The position numbers were made by a program, and so were the translations under genes. A stretch of 41,936 bases of DNA, taken from positions 1-41,936 of the forward strand of contig JAJYEP010000004.1 in the NCBI GenBank assembly GCA_021785735.1, read 5' to 3'. The notes below the pieces were generated by a model. It was given only the letters and a program-made list of their open reading frames with translations. It was not told where the DNA came from and ran no database searches. The stretch comes from Thermoplasmata archaeon (GTDB lineage Archaea > Thermoplasmatota > Thermoplasmata > Thermoplasmatales > Thermoplasmataceae). Positions 9,568 through 19,195 of the stretch are shown here, piece after piece; the first letter of the stretch is position 1; the number at the start of each line of letters is the position of its first letter.

Positions 9568-10185
9568 TTGATAAAGGGATTAATCTCGGACCTCGATGGG
9601 ACCTTACTTGATTCCATGGAAGCCAGAATAGACGCATGGATTGGTGCGTTCGCAAAATATGGTGTTGAAATACCTAGAAGCCAGTTGAGGCCACTTATAG
9701 GGCTGCCGGGCGTGGATCTCGCGGGGAGATATTACAACAATCCCAGTATTATTGAAGAAACCGAGGAAAATATCTTTAGTAAAAACCTTCCGCAAATCGA
9801 TCTTTTCCCGGACGTTTTTCCTACCTTTAACCTTCTTCTGAAGAAGGGAATGAAAATTGTGATTGTAACCTCCGGTAGGAAGCAGGCCGTGTCCATGATA
9901 AAGCTTCCGGTGAGCGATGTGGTGACCATAGACGACGTGATCAGAGGTAAACCGGATACCGAACCGTATGAAAAGGCCCTGAAACTTATGCAACTGAAGC
10001 CACGGGATGTTCTTGTAGTTGGAGACTCTGAAAACGACATGATCCCCGCTAAAACAATGGGTTCACTCTCTGTACTTGTTAAGCATGGAAACAATATAAT
10101 ATCACAGTATGCAGACTATATGATTGATGAAATTGGGGAGCTCCCGAAGTTAATCGATCACGTTAACCGCAGTTCACCACATTAG
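9568..10185 (+). CDS. HAD-superfamily hydrolase (phosphoglycolate phosphatase-like)
   Basis: DLDGTLLDS, VTSGRKQA, GDSENDMIPAK motifs; ORF track starts at 9505, but a TATA box near 9540-9549 and the conserved N-terminus favour the TTG at 9568. Confidence 0.85.
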   Translation: MIKGLISDLDGTLLDSMEARIDAWIGAFAKYGVEIPRSQLRPLIGLPGVDLAGRYYNNPSIIEETEENIFSKNLPQIDLFPDVFPTFNLLLKKGMKIVIVTSGRKQAVSMIKLPVSDVVTIDDVIRGKPDTEPYEKALKLMQLKPRDVLVVGDSENDMIPAKTMGSLSVLVKHGNNIISQYADYMIDEIGELPKLIDHVNRSSPH

Positions 10186-10875
10186 CTGCGAGTTGACCTG
10201 CCAGGTAAAGACTCCTGCCTTAAAGGTCAAATTTACCGGCCCTTTCTGATCTACCACATTATTCACAACGAAACTGGCCGTTGTATGAGGGCCCTGTTGC
10301 ATGATTCCGGACATGTTGAAATTTCCAATAATAGTCGAACCCAGAAGCACAGTTATGCTGGTCAGGTTGAGGAAACCAGGCACTAGATCAATAAAAGATG
10401 TATTGAGAAGATAACTGCCGTTTCCCCTAGACATGATATTCATTAAAGTGAAATTTTCCAGTGGAGCAAGAATTTTGATCCCCTTGAGCGTGAGTGGTAC
10501 CATCACAGAAAATACATACGACGCCATGTGCAGGAGCAGACTCACATTCATTATGACATTCTTGACCGGGAAAGATCCATTCAATAAGGCAGAAGTGTTC
10601 AAGGGAAATGATATTTTCATCAGACCGTTAGAGTTTCCCGGTATGCTTAAAGACTGATTAACGAACTGCAGGTTTGCCGGAAGGAAACCATTGTTGGATG
10701 CACTCAAAACAGCATTGAGAGTGACTCCGGAAGGGGAATATGTGACATTCTCATTGACAACATTGATGCTGCCGGAACTCCCGTACGTGGCCTCATACAT
10801 TGACCCGACAGAGATCAGCATTATCACCACAATAACAGAAAGGACTGCAATGCTGATCGCAGATGTTATTCGCAT
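10174..10875 (-). CDS. Secreted/membrane-anchored protein of unknown function
   Basis: N-terminal TM segment, many N-x-S/T sequons, no recognised family. Confidence 0.65.
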   Translation of the reverse strand: MRITSAISIAVLSVIVVIMLISVGSMYEATYGSSGSINVVNENVTYSPSGVTLNAVLSASNNGFLPANLQFVNQSLSIPGNSNGLMKISFPLNTSALLNGSFPVKNVIMNVSLLLHMASYVFSVMVPLTLKGIKILAPLENFTLMNIMSRGNGSYLLNTSFIDLVPGFLNLTSITVLLGSTIIGNFNMSGIMQQGPHTTASFVVNNVVDQKGPVNLTFKAGVFTWQVNSQLMW

Positions 10876-10938
10876 TCGATCATGATCAAATATTATTTAC
10901 AAATATAAATATTGTCATACAATTGTCTGATCAACCGA

Positions 10939-11478
10939 TCAGATTGAAAATGAAGTCATAGAATCTATTGTAACGTTAAGGACAGCAGAAGTTGTATGCA
11001 CAGATAACCCGGTACAAAGGACAAACACAAGGAACTTACCCGAAAATGATATTGCGACAGAATCGACAAGAAGATTTATGGATGTATAAGTGAATCCTTT
11101 ATACGTCAGATTGGTAGAGCTGGAAAAGAACCCTGCGACATTGAATGAAATATAGGTGTTGTAATCGCTTTTGGCAGCAGTTGTATTTGAAAATTCAAAT
11201 TCATATATATCTATGGTCGATCCTGATGCAGAACTGTATGTCGCGGAATCGGCTGAACTTGCACCAGTACCGGAAATTCCGTGGCTACCAGTAGATGTTG
11301 AATGAGATGTCGATGTCTGATTGTAAGAATTACCGGTGGCAGAATCGACCTGATTGGTTGTGGGCGCCTGCAAGTGAGGCTGATTGATCAAACCACCATA
11401 TAGAAGCATTCCGGCAATTATGACTATGACCACAGCAACAACAATGACGACTCCTCTTTTACTCTTACCCCTGGCCAT
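10939..11478 (-). CDS. Membrane-anchored surface protein with Ser/Thr/Gly-rich linker, unknown function
   Basis: MARGKSKRGVVIVVAVVIVIIAGMLL anchor, low-complexity STSHSTSTGSHG linker, then a hydrophobic/polar C-terminal domain. Confidence 0.65.
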   Translation of the reverse strand: MARGKSKRGVVIVVAVVIVIIAGMLLYGGLINQPHLQAPTTNQVDSATGNSYNQTSTSHSTSTGSHGISGTGASSADSATYSSASGSTIDIYEFEFSNTTAAKSDYNTYISFNVAGFFSSSTNLTYKGFTYTSINLLVDSVAISFSGKFLVFVLCTGLSVHTTSAVLNVTIDSMTSFSI

Positions 11479-11535
11479 CGTATCTCTATGATCCGGATAT
11501 ACTTAAATTATGTGTTAATAATTATAATTGTTTAA

Positions 11536-14500
11536 TCATTTCTTCCTTCTGGAACTGATAATTCCTATACCTATGAAAACAAGGCCAACGGAGAAAATTG
11601 ATATTCCGTATATCAGATCTATAGTCTGCTGGGTGGTGCTGTAGGTTAGATTTACATAGATGGTAACCGATGATCCTGATATTACAAATGAACCCGACGA
11701 AACCGGGGTCGAATTGCCATTCCCAAGTATCAGCATGTAAGTGTACGAACCTGAGGGAAGCGGTATGGTAAGATTTGATGAATTTGCATTGAAATCACCC
11801 TCCACAGATCCGTTTATCTCAACATGCCACGGTATCGATGCACCATAATTCAACAGAACAAAATTTACTCCCGTAACCACAGCTCTAAAAGTGACATTGA
11901 TCGAAACATTCCGACCCATAACGTTAATTGTGCCGCCAGCTGTGGAACTCTTGAAACCTGAAAGTATACCGACAATATATGAGTATGTGCCATTTGGGAC
12001 AATATCTGTTATCACAGAGTCACTGCTCGAAAATTTAGTGCCATTAACGTATACACTCCATTTAAGGCCTGATGGCAATCCCTGCTCGTAAAAGTTCACG
12101 TCATATTCTGAAGGATCCTTGAAGTATACGTTTATGCTGACTGCTGACCCTGCAATTGAGAAATTTCCAGGCGACTTCAAAGGATAGTAACTGGAAGATC
12201 CAATCGGATAAAAGGTGTAGCTTCCATTTCTCTCCTCAGTTATGATACTCGCATTTCTGCTGTATATGGTGCTGTTCAGAAGATGGATTCCCCAAGTGGT
12301 GCCAGACCCCAGTCCTATAGAAACGAATGTCACATTATAAGCGGGATACCATGTAAGAAACACGCTGGCTGCACTGCCTGATATGGTTACGGTTCCGTTC
12401 GTTATGTTCGAAACGTAACCATCAAGACCGGAAACATAAAATTTGTAAGTCCCGTTGGTCAGCTTCACTATCAGTTCATTGTGGTTTGTATATGCAGTGC
12501 TGCCTGAAAGGCTGATCCCCCAGAAAGTTCCGTTCTTTAGTCCCGTAGAAACAAATGTAACGTTATAAATTCTCTCGAAGATTATGCTGATTGAAACACT
12601 GCTGTTTAATATGGTTATATAACCGTTTCCCATGGATGGAATGAATTGATTCAGGGCTGGGATGGTAAAATTATATTCCCCGATGTAACTTGTGAAATTA
12701 ATTATACTCCCGGTGGAAGTGTTCTGAGACCCATTAAATGAGACGTACCATGGTGTACCAATAGTGAGTCCCACCTCCTCAAACGATACATTGTATTTCT
12801 TTGAACTGAAATATCCAGTAAGATTATAATAGGGACTGGAAAGATCCATCTTACCGGATGATGGAAACTCATGATAGGATAGAGCATTTCCAACGTTATA
12901 GGAATAGTTGCCATATGGAAGAATTTCACTAATATAGGTACCACTTGTACTCAGGTTACGGCCTGATACATTAACATACCATTCTGTTCCTGTTGGAAGA
13001 CCTGATTCTGTGAAGTTGAGGGCAGCTTTACCCATTTGCAAATAATCCATCATGAAATTATAGGCATTCACGGATCCCCAACCGGTCACAAGGTTGTAAC
13101 CATTCAATGCTGGGAAGTCATGATTTGATCCATTATGAACAAAATAAAATGGTCCGCGACTGCTGTACGTCCCATTATACTGAGCATTTCCAATCTGATA
13201 CAAAGCAGGGTCCACAAATCCAACCCTTTCTCCGGATGAATGGTCAATGACAGCAAACTCGGCAGCCACAAGCGGTGACGCTATGCTTGTTCCGTCTACT
13301 GTATAATAGCCGGTGGTACCTGCAAGACTCAAATATATGGTCATGTTTGCACCGTCTGCCGAAATATCTGGAGTCCCTCGTCCCGTCGACAGCCCAGTTA
13401 TAGAAGAACTGGACGCTATCACCCCGGAAGCATCAGGGCTGTTGATCTGCCAAGAGGGTTCAGAATAATTTTCGCTAACTCCACCCTGCGTGCCATTTCC
13501 CTGATGCGGTAGATTATACCACACCGACTGCGTTAAAATAGCAGTGGTACCAGATCCATTCAGAGATGAAGATCCAGAAAGAGTTGTGAACGTGCCACCC
13601 ACAGCAACAGTACCATAACCGTCAAATGCAGAAGAAGCCGGAAAGCTGGGATATTGGGAAGGTGTATTACCATTATCTCCGGAGGATGCAAAAACGGTGA
13701 TGCCCCTTGCGGCAGCCTCTGCCTCATACTGACTCCAGAGGGTGTTGTTCATATCGCTTGTGCCCCATGAGTTTGAAATGACGGATACATTTTTTAAGGC
13801 AGAATTTACCGTTGAGTTATAACTGGGGTTGAGTATGTTCGCTAATGCCTGATCAAGATAAGCAAGGCTCGGCTCAGGGCCATAAACCTCAACGATGGAT
13901 GAGCCTGGGGCAAGGGAAGCTGCCATCTCAATGTCAAGTGTGCTTTCCACATTAGCCCCAGTTGTATCATTGGCGGCATTGGGACCCGGAGCCGGCGCTT
14001 TGGAAAAATTGTAGTACAAAATCTTTGCCCTGGGTTCATTTGAAGGTGTATTGTTTCTGATATATGTTTGAATATTTGAAGGAACATAGGGGCCGACGCT
14101 CTGACCAGCAGAGTTCGTGCCGGACCACAGTATGGTTGCGATGGTTTCATTGATTGGATAGCCGTAATTTTTGTATAGTTCAGACAGATGATATGCAGCC
14201 TGAAAATCTGCGCCATAGAGAGTCTGGGTCGATCCCGATCCCTCAAACAGAGGCGAAATCGATGCCTTAAATTGATCACTCAGCCCAACCACTGCTGATA
14301 TTTTCCCGTAGTAAACCGGCAGAGATATCTCAGAAACAGGCGCGTAGAATTTACCATGAGTGCCGGCATAAACACCAAGGGTTGCCCCGAATAGGTCTTC
14401 AAACTGTCCTACACTTCCAGAAAGTCCAATTGAGACACGGTCTTCATATGTTGTCACATAGAACCCTCTCGCCGTAAAGTATTCGACATACCTGTAGTAT

Positions 14501-14883
14501 TCACCCGCAGACGGGGAATAAAGATTCGCGAACTGACTCACTGATAGATAACGATGAAAGTATGGCGATGAGGGACTCTGAAGGTTGTCAAGATATTCAT
14601 TAAGCTGTCTCTGGTTTCTGTACTGGAGCGAAACCATGACGCTGAGTAGTTGACTCTGGTTTACAGAACCAATGATGTGGGCATCCGGTGATGCGCCTGT
14701 TTCAGAATTCTGGATGAGGTATGGGAGCGGAGTATGAACCTGGTAAGAATTGTGTGACGAGAATTCTGGCATCGATAGAAACAATGCTGTAACTGTCACC
14801 AGAAGGACAAGCACGGTCCTTTTTTTAAGGTGTGTCTTCAAGGCAAAAGTTTTATTTTTTCTCACCCTACGGATCACCAGCAT
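11536..14883 (-). CDS. Sedolisin/pro-kumamolisin (S53) secreted protease with C-terminal repeats and TM anchor
   Basis: Activation propeptide region; VESTLDIEMAAS (ExxxD), FASSGDNG, GGVSE, DGTSIASP motifs; repeats of the xNxTFxExGLPxGTxWxVxVxG type; C-terminal TM plus RRKK. Confidence 0.93.
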   Translation of the reverse strand: MLVIRRVRKNKTFALKTHLKKRTVLVLLVTVTALFLSMPEFSSHNSYQVHTPLPYLIQNSETGASPDAHIIGSVNQSQLLSVMVSLQYRNQRQLNEYLDNLQSPSSPYFHRYLSVSQFANLYSPSAGEYYRYVEYFTARGFYVTTYEDRVSIGLSGSVGQFEDLFGATLGVYAGTHGKFYAPVSEISLPVYYGKISAVVGLSDQFKASISPLFEGSGSTQTLYGADFQAAYHLSELYKNYGYPINETIATILWSGTNSAGQSVGPYVPSNIQTYIRNNTPSNEPRAKILYYNFSKAPAPGPNAANDTTGANVESTLDIEMAASLAPGSSIVEVYGPEPSLAYLDQALANILNPSYNSTVNSALKNVSVISNSWGTSDMNNTLWSQYEAEAAARGITVFASSGDNGNTPSQYPSFPASSAFDGYGTVAVGGTFTTLSGSSSLNGSGTTAILTQSVWYNLPHQGNGTQGGVSENYSEPSWQINSPDASGVIASSSSITGLSTGRGTPDISADGANMTIYLSLAGTTGYYTVDGTSIASPLVAAEFAVIDHSSGERVGFVDPALYQIGNAQYNGTYSSRGPFYFVHNGSNHDFPALNGYNLVTGWGSVNAYNFMMDYLQMGKAALNFTESGLPTGTEWYVNVSGRNLSTSGTYISEILPYGNYSYNVGNALSYHEFPSSGKMDLSSPYYNLTGYFSSKKYNVSFEEVGLTIGTPWYVSFNGSQNTSTGSIINFTSYIGEYNFTIPALNQFIPSMGNGYITILNSSVSISIIFERIYNVTFVSTGLKNGTFWGISLSGSTAYTNHNELIVKLTNGTYKFYVSGLDGYVSNITNGTVTISGSAASVFLTWYPAYNVTFVSIGLGSGTTWGIHLLNSTIYSRNASIITEERNGSYTFYPIGSSSYYPLKSPGNFSIAGSAVSINVYFKDPSEYDVNFYEQGLPSGLKWSVYVNGTKFSSSDSVITDIVPNGTYSYIVGILSGFKSSTAGGTINVMGRNVSINVTFRAVVTGVNFVLLNYGASIPWHVEINGSVEGDFNANSSNLTIPLPSGSYTYMLILGNGNSTPVSSGSFVISGSSVTIYVNLTYSTTQQTIDLIYGISIFSVGLVFIGIGIISSRRKK
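11640..13036 (-). repeat. About six tandem degenerate protein repeats (about 75 aa each) in the S53 protease C-terminal region
   Basis: Successive units ALNFTESGLPTGTEWYVNVSG / YNVSFEEVGLTIGTPWYVSFNG / YNVTFVSTGLKNGTFWGISLSG / YNVTFVSIGLGSGTTWGIHLLN / YDVNFYEQGLPSGLKWSVYVNG / VTGVNFVLLNYGASIPWHVEING. Confidence 0.85.
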
Positions 14884-16101
14884 TCATAGTTCCTGTTCAA
14901 GTCTCAATCTCTGCGGGCGAGAGTGAATCTCAACTAGTGTTCTGTCCCGTATATCCTTGGGATTTGGATATATATTCAGAATTTTGCCCTCAACCAGCAT
15001 GGAAGTGCTGAGGCATTCAAGCTCAGTGCCGCAAGCGCATATGAGTGGAGAATCGCTATTATGCTTTACATAGATGTTCCTGCACTTGGGACAGCGATAA
15101 ACTTTCTTTCTTCCTGAAAATTTACCTCTCTTGGAAAGTGACCTAGTATCCATCTCAACTATATCCATGGCGAAATCAACCGGCTTGGCGGAGGCAATAG
15201 AGGTTCCGACACCAAATGCTGCTGCTCCAGCCTTTCTGAGTTTCAAAACGGAATTATGATCCAGTCCCCCGGAGACCATGATCTTAACGTTTCTGAAGCC
15301 GTTTATGTCCAGTTCCCATCTGACTTCTCTGACTATATTGGAAAAATCCCCCCTCCTCGAGGATGGTGTATCCAGCCTGACAAAATCAAGATCCTTGACT
15401 ATTCTTGCTGCATGGACAGCCGCAAATTTCTCGTCCTCGAACGTATCAATGAGTGCCACTTTTGGACGCTTATTTCCTGATAAGCCCAGTTTCCAGGCGT
15501 TATCGTCACCGAGTATGATAGACACGGCATGCGGCATTGTTCCTGTGGGCTCTATTCCGATTATCTCTGCCCCCATAATTCCTGAGACACCGTCTGCTCC
15601 GCCGATGTATGTCGCCCTGTCAATCATCGGGGATATGGCGGGATGCATCCTCCTTATTCCAAACGAAAAGAATGGGAGATCACCTGCCGCGACTCTAACC
15701 ATTGAGGAATAGGTAGATATGCCGGTGGATTGGCAGATGAAGCCCAGAATGGCAGTCTCAAATATTGCAAAATCCCTGTATTTTCCCGTTATTGTCATCA
15801 CGGGCACAGGAACGCCCTCTATGTCTCTGGCTTCTATTATGGTTCCCTCCGGAACAGCCTCAACATTAACCCTTCTGCCCTCAAGCAGGTGGATCACTTC
15901 TTGAATCCCTGATATCAGTATCCATGGATAGGTTGAACCGGATACCGTTACTTCCATCGTTACCGATCCATCAAACCCATATTCTTCTAAAGTTTTCAAA
16001 GCGTTTTCAAAATAAACATCTGCCGTCCTTCCCGATTTTATGTCTTCGGCTTCGGCAATATTGAAGATCGAGTTACTGTTTCTCAAGGTTTCTGATTTCA
16101 T
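14884..16101 (-). CDS. pncB: Nicotinate phosphoribosyltransferase
   Basis: FGIRRMHPAISPMIDRATYIGGADGVSGIMGAE, SGGLDHNSVLKLRKAGAAAFGVGTSI, C-terminal zinc-ribbon-like CPKC...CACG. Confidence 0.93.
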   Translation of the reverse strand: MKSETLRNSNSIFNIAEAEDIKSGRTADVYFENALKTLEEYGFDGSVTMEVTVSGSTYPWILISGIQEVIHLLEGRRVNVEAVPEGTIIEARDIEGVPVPVMTITGKYRDFAIFETAILGFICQSTGISTYSSMVRVAAGDLPFFSFGIRRMHPAISPMIDRATYIGGADGVSGIMGAEIIGIEPTGTMPHAVSIILGDDNAWKLGLSGNKRPKVALIDTFEDEKFAAVHAARIVKDLDFVRLDTPSSRRGDFSNIVREVRWELDINGFRNVKIMVSGGLDHNSVLKLRKAGAAAFGVGTSIASAKPVDFAMDIVEMDTRSLSKRGKFSGRKKVYRCPKCRNIYVKHNSDSPLICACGTELECLSTSMLVEGKILNIYPNPKDIRDRTLVEIHSRPQRLRLEQEL

Positions 16102-16636
16102 TTAATGCTTCCTCTGATTGCATGATCATCGCCCCATAATTAGTTTTTATGAATTCAAGAGCGGACATGTGCCTTGATTGATCAATGGAAGTGCACAAGT
16201 CTTCGATAACTTTCACATCGTAGTTCCTGTAAAAGGCGCCGGCAACAGTGTGCTGTACGCATATATCTGTGCTTATACCAAAGATGTACAATGTCTTAAC
16301 ATCCCAGGCTCTTAAGAGTCCATCAAGATCAGAATCATAAAAAGAATCGTAATGTCTCTTCCTGATCCTGCTTGCAGCAATATGTTCCAGATCAGGAGAA
16401 ATTTGAGATCCCCAGGTACCTTCAAGGCAGTGCTCGCCCCATATCCTGAATTCCGGGTCATTCTTTATGTGTGTATCCATCGTGAATATCACAGGTAATT
16501 TACCGGCAATTCTGTCCAGAAAATCAGCTGACTTCTTTGAAACGATTTTTGATCTCTCACTCCCAAATTTTCCACTCACAAAATCGTTGACCAGATCAAC
16601 AACAATTACTGCGGATTTCGTTAATTGTGATCTCAT
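16073..16636 (-). CDS. pncA: Nicotinamidase/isochorismatase-family cysteine hydrolase
   Basis: VVDLVNDFV, TMDTH, GISTDICVQHTVAGAF motifs; overlaps pncB by 29 nt. Confidence 0.9.
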   Translation of the reverse strand: MRSQLTKSAVIVVDLVNDFVSGKFGSERSKIVSKKSADFLDRIAGKLPVIFTMDTHIKNDPEFRIWGEHCLEGTWGSQISPDLEHIAASRIRKRHYDSFYDSDLDGLLRAWDVKTLYIFGISTDICVQHTVAGAFYRNYDVKVIEDLCTSIDQSRHMSALEFIKTNYGAMIMQSEEALNEIRNLEKQ

Positions 16637-16639
16637 CTG

Positions 16640-18013
16640 TTATTCGATCCTCCATCTCACACTGTCTCCGGAATCTTCTATATGTATGCCCGAATCCTCA
16701 AGCATCTTCCTGATCATGTCAGAGTGCTGAAAATCCTTCTCTTTTCTAAATGTCTGCCTGAGCTCAATAATCGATTCTATCAATTTTGAAATATGATACT
16801 CTGATTCATCTGTTTTAAGTATAGCGAATATCCTGTCGATGAAGTGGAAAATCTCCAGAATATCTTTTGCGGATTCTCTTGAGATGTCCCCGATATTCCT
16901 GTTTATTTCTGTCACTTTCTCCATGAGGAGCGAAAACACGCTTCTGGTATCAAAATTATTATCCAGGAGATTTCTGAACTCAGCAATCATCTTTTTTGAA
17001 TCCAGTTTGAAACTCCCAGTATCAGAGGAAATGTTGCGAAGGTTCATGAATGCATTCTGTATTCTTGAAAGTGCCTCATTGGACGAGATCATCAATTCAT
17101 CACTGTACGCTAGATCGGATGAATACTTCGAATTGAGGAAGAAGAACCTTAACTGTTCACCGGTGTACCTGGTCAAGGCCTCACGGACCTTCACAAAGTT
17201 ACCCAGGGACTTTGACATCTTTTCGCTTCCCATCTTCAACAGGCCGGAATGCATCCAGTAATGCGAAAGGAATTTCTTTCCGGATATGGATCTCATCTGC
17301 GCAATCTCCGCTTCATGATGCGGAAATATGAGGTCTACCGCCCCGCCGTGAATATCATATTCGTCTCCGAAGAGACTTGATGTTATTGCTGTATCCTCAA
17401 TATGCCACCCGGGCCTCCCGGGACCCCATGGTGAATCCCAGTAAGGTTCACCCTCCCTGTGCTTCTTCCAAAGTACGAAGTCCTCCGGGTCTCTTTTGCT
17501 TTCGCTGAGATCGATTCTGACGCCATGTCTGATCTGAGACATATCCTGCCCTGAAAGTTTCCCGAAGTCGCTGAATTTCTTTACGGAGAAGTAGATTCCG
17601 TCGTCCGAATCATATGCAAACCCTTTCCTGTAAAGTACTTCTATCTGGCTGATTATTTCCTTGATATAAAGAGTGGATTTTGCGTAGAGGCTGATGCTGT
17701 CAACTCTAAGCGCCGTCATATCTTTCCTGAATTCTCTGTAGAATCTGTCCGATAATTCCTCTGGTTCAATACCTATCTCCCTGGCCCTGTTTATTATTTT
17801 ATCGTCTATATCGGTTATATTCTGCAGGTAAAAAACCTCAAAACCGGATTCCTCAAGATACTTCGCAAACGAATCAAAAATTATGAAAGTTCTTGCGTTT
17901 CCCACATGAATAAAGTCGTATACGGTGGGACCGCATACGAACATTCTAATCCTTCCAGCGTTCAGAGGCTTGAATTCCTCAAGACTGCGAGAATAAGTGT
18001 TGAAAATTTTCAT
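16640..18013 (-). CDS. cysS: Cysteinyl-tRNA synthetase
   Basis: FVCGPTVYDFIHVGNARTF, GRPGWHIEDTAI, GGAVDLIFPHHEAEIAQ, KMSKSLGN. Confidence 0.97.
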   Translation of the reverse strand: MKIFNTYSRSLEEFKPLNAGRIRMFVCGPTVYDFIHVGNARTFIIFDSFAKYLEESGFEVFYLQNITDIDDKIINRAREIGIEPEELSDRFYREFRKDMTALRVDSISLYAKSTLYIKEIISQIEVLYRKGFAYDSDDGIYFSVKKFSDFGKLSGQDMSQIRHGVRIDLSESKRDPEDFVLWKKHREGEPYWDSPWGPGRPGWHIEDTAITSSLFGDEYDIHGGAVDLIFPHHEAEIAQMRSISGKKFLSHYWMHSGLLKMGSEKMSKSLGNFVKVREALTRYTGEQLRFFFLNSKYSSDLAYSDELMISSNEALSRIQNAFMNLRNISSDTGSFKLDSKKMIAEFRNLLDNNFDTRSVFSLLMEKVTEINRNIGDISRESAKDILEIFHFIDRIFAILKTDESEYHISKLIESIIELRQTFRKEKDFQHSDMIRKMLEDSGIHIEDSGDSVRWRIE

Positions 18014-18149
18014 GTACAGCGCTTGATTTTAATCCAGCATTTATATTTTATCAGGTTCTTCTTTTATTATTTTACTGCGAAATTCTATTCTTGAATATTC
18101 TTGCAAAACCAGAAACAAATATTTTTTATTCCATCAACTATGGAGCATC

Positions 18150-18602
18150 ATGGACCAAAAACTCAAAGAAACATTTCTTAAGTCGATCGAATCCTACACT
18201 AATATGGACAAAAAGGCGGCTTTTCAAGGAATTTGCGCACAGCTTGCCAGGATAAACAGTGCATATAACTGGGTGGGAATTTACGTTCTCAGAAATGATA
18301 AACTGGTGCTTGATGCCTATGTTGGCGAGAAGACTGAACATGAACAGATAGCGCTTGGTGATGGTCTCTGCAGTCTTGCCATAGTAAAAAACGAAATTAT
18401 AAATGAAGCAGATGTGCTTGCAAACAAGAAATATCTTGCCTGTTTTCCAGAAACCAAGTCGGAGCTGGTCGTACCAATAAGATCAGGAGAGAAACCTGTT
18501 GGCGAGATCGATATAGACTCTGATAACAAGGGCGCTTTTGGGATCGAGGATGAGGAATTTATCCAGAAAATTGCGGATTTTATTGGCGACCATTTCTTCT
18601 GA
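18150..18602 (+). CDS. GAF-domain protein similar to free methionine-(R)-sulfoxide reductase
   Basis: NWVGIYVL, GDGLCSLAIV, YLACFPETKSELVVPI, GEIDIDSDNKGAFG. Confidence 0.85.
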   Translation: MDQKLKETFLKSIESYTNMDKKAAFQGICAQLARINSAYNWVGIYVLRNDKLVLDAYVGEKTEHEQIALGDGLCSLAIVKNEIINEADVLANKKYLACFPETKSELVVPIRSGEKPVGEIDIDSDNKGAFGIEDEEFIQKIADFIGDHFF

Positions 18603-18604
18603 AT

Positions 18605-19195
18605 TCACGAAAAGATATTCCTTATCCTATCGCTTATGAGAAAGTTCCCTACTGAATAGAGCCTGTTGCTGTCAGCATCAACCGTGGTCATAGAACTGGG
18701 ACGTATGAATATGCCGTTGAAATCTTCCATCTCAAGCCCAAGAACTTTTCCTACTATTGTTCTTATAACGAGACCGTGTGTGACCACCAGAGATCTGTCT
18801 TCCATTTTCAGCAGTGCCGTTTCCAGTCTCTTCCTGTGAGATTCCCATGATTCTATTCCGTGTTCTCTCCTCACATTTTCCGGAAGATCTACCACTCTTC
18901 CCGCAAGTTTTGTGTCCGAAAGCGTCCCAAAATCGGTCTCCCTCAACTCCTCTATTATTCTTATTTCCGTGTTCGTTTTCTTGCTAAGAATGCCTGCAGT
19001 CTGTCTCGCTCTCAACAAGGGACTCGAATAAATGTTGTTTATTCTCAGCGCTGAGATCTGACCTGCGACGAACCCGACCTGTTCTTCACCCTTTGGTGTA
19101 AGGGGATACAAATTAATGTCGCTGGAAATTATATCTTTCGCATTAGCGCTACTTTCGCCGTGTCTTATAAATATCAGTCTCTTCAAAAATATCAT
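18605..19195 (-). CDS. Histidine phosphatase (phosphoglycerate mutase-like)
   Basis: FIRHGESSANA, SSPLLRARQTA, VVTHGLVIR. Confidence 0.9.
   Translation of the reverse strand: MIFLKRLIFIRHGESSANAKDIISSDINLYPLTPKGEEQVGFVAGQISALRINNIYSSPLLRARQTAGILSKKTNTEIRIIEELRETDFGTLSDTKLAGRVVDLPENVRREHGIESWESHRKRLETALLKMEDRSLVVTHGLVIRTIVGKVLGLEMEDFNGIFIRPSSMTTVDADSNRLYSVGNFLISDRIRNIFS

Noticed and set aside
12702-14279. ORFs of 80 and 145 aa in another minus-strand frame inside the S53 protease
   Set aside because: They lie within a clear protease gene, have low-quality composition and no motifs; byproducts of the coding frame.
15256-15912. Plus-strand ORFs opposite pncB
   Set aside because: Antisense to a strongly conserved NAPRTase; no family resemblance.
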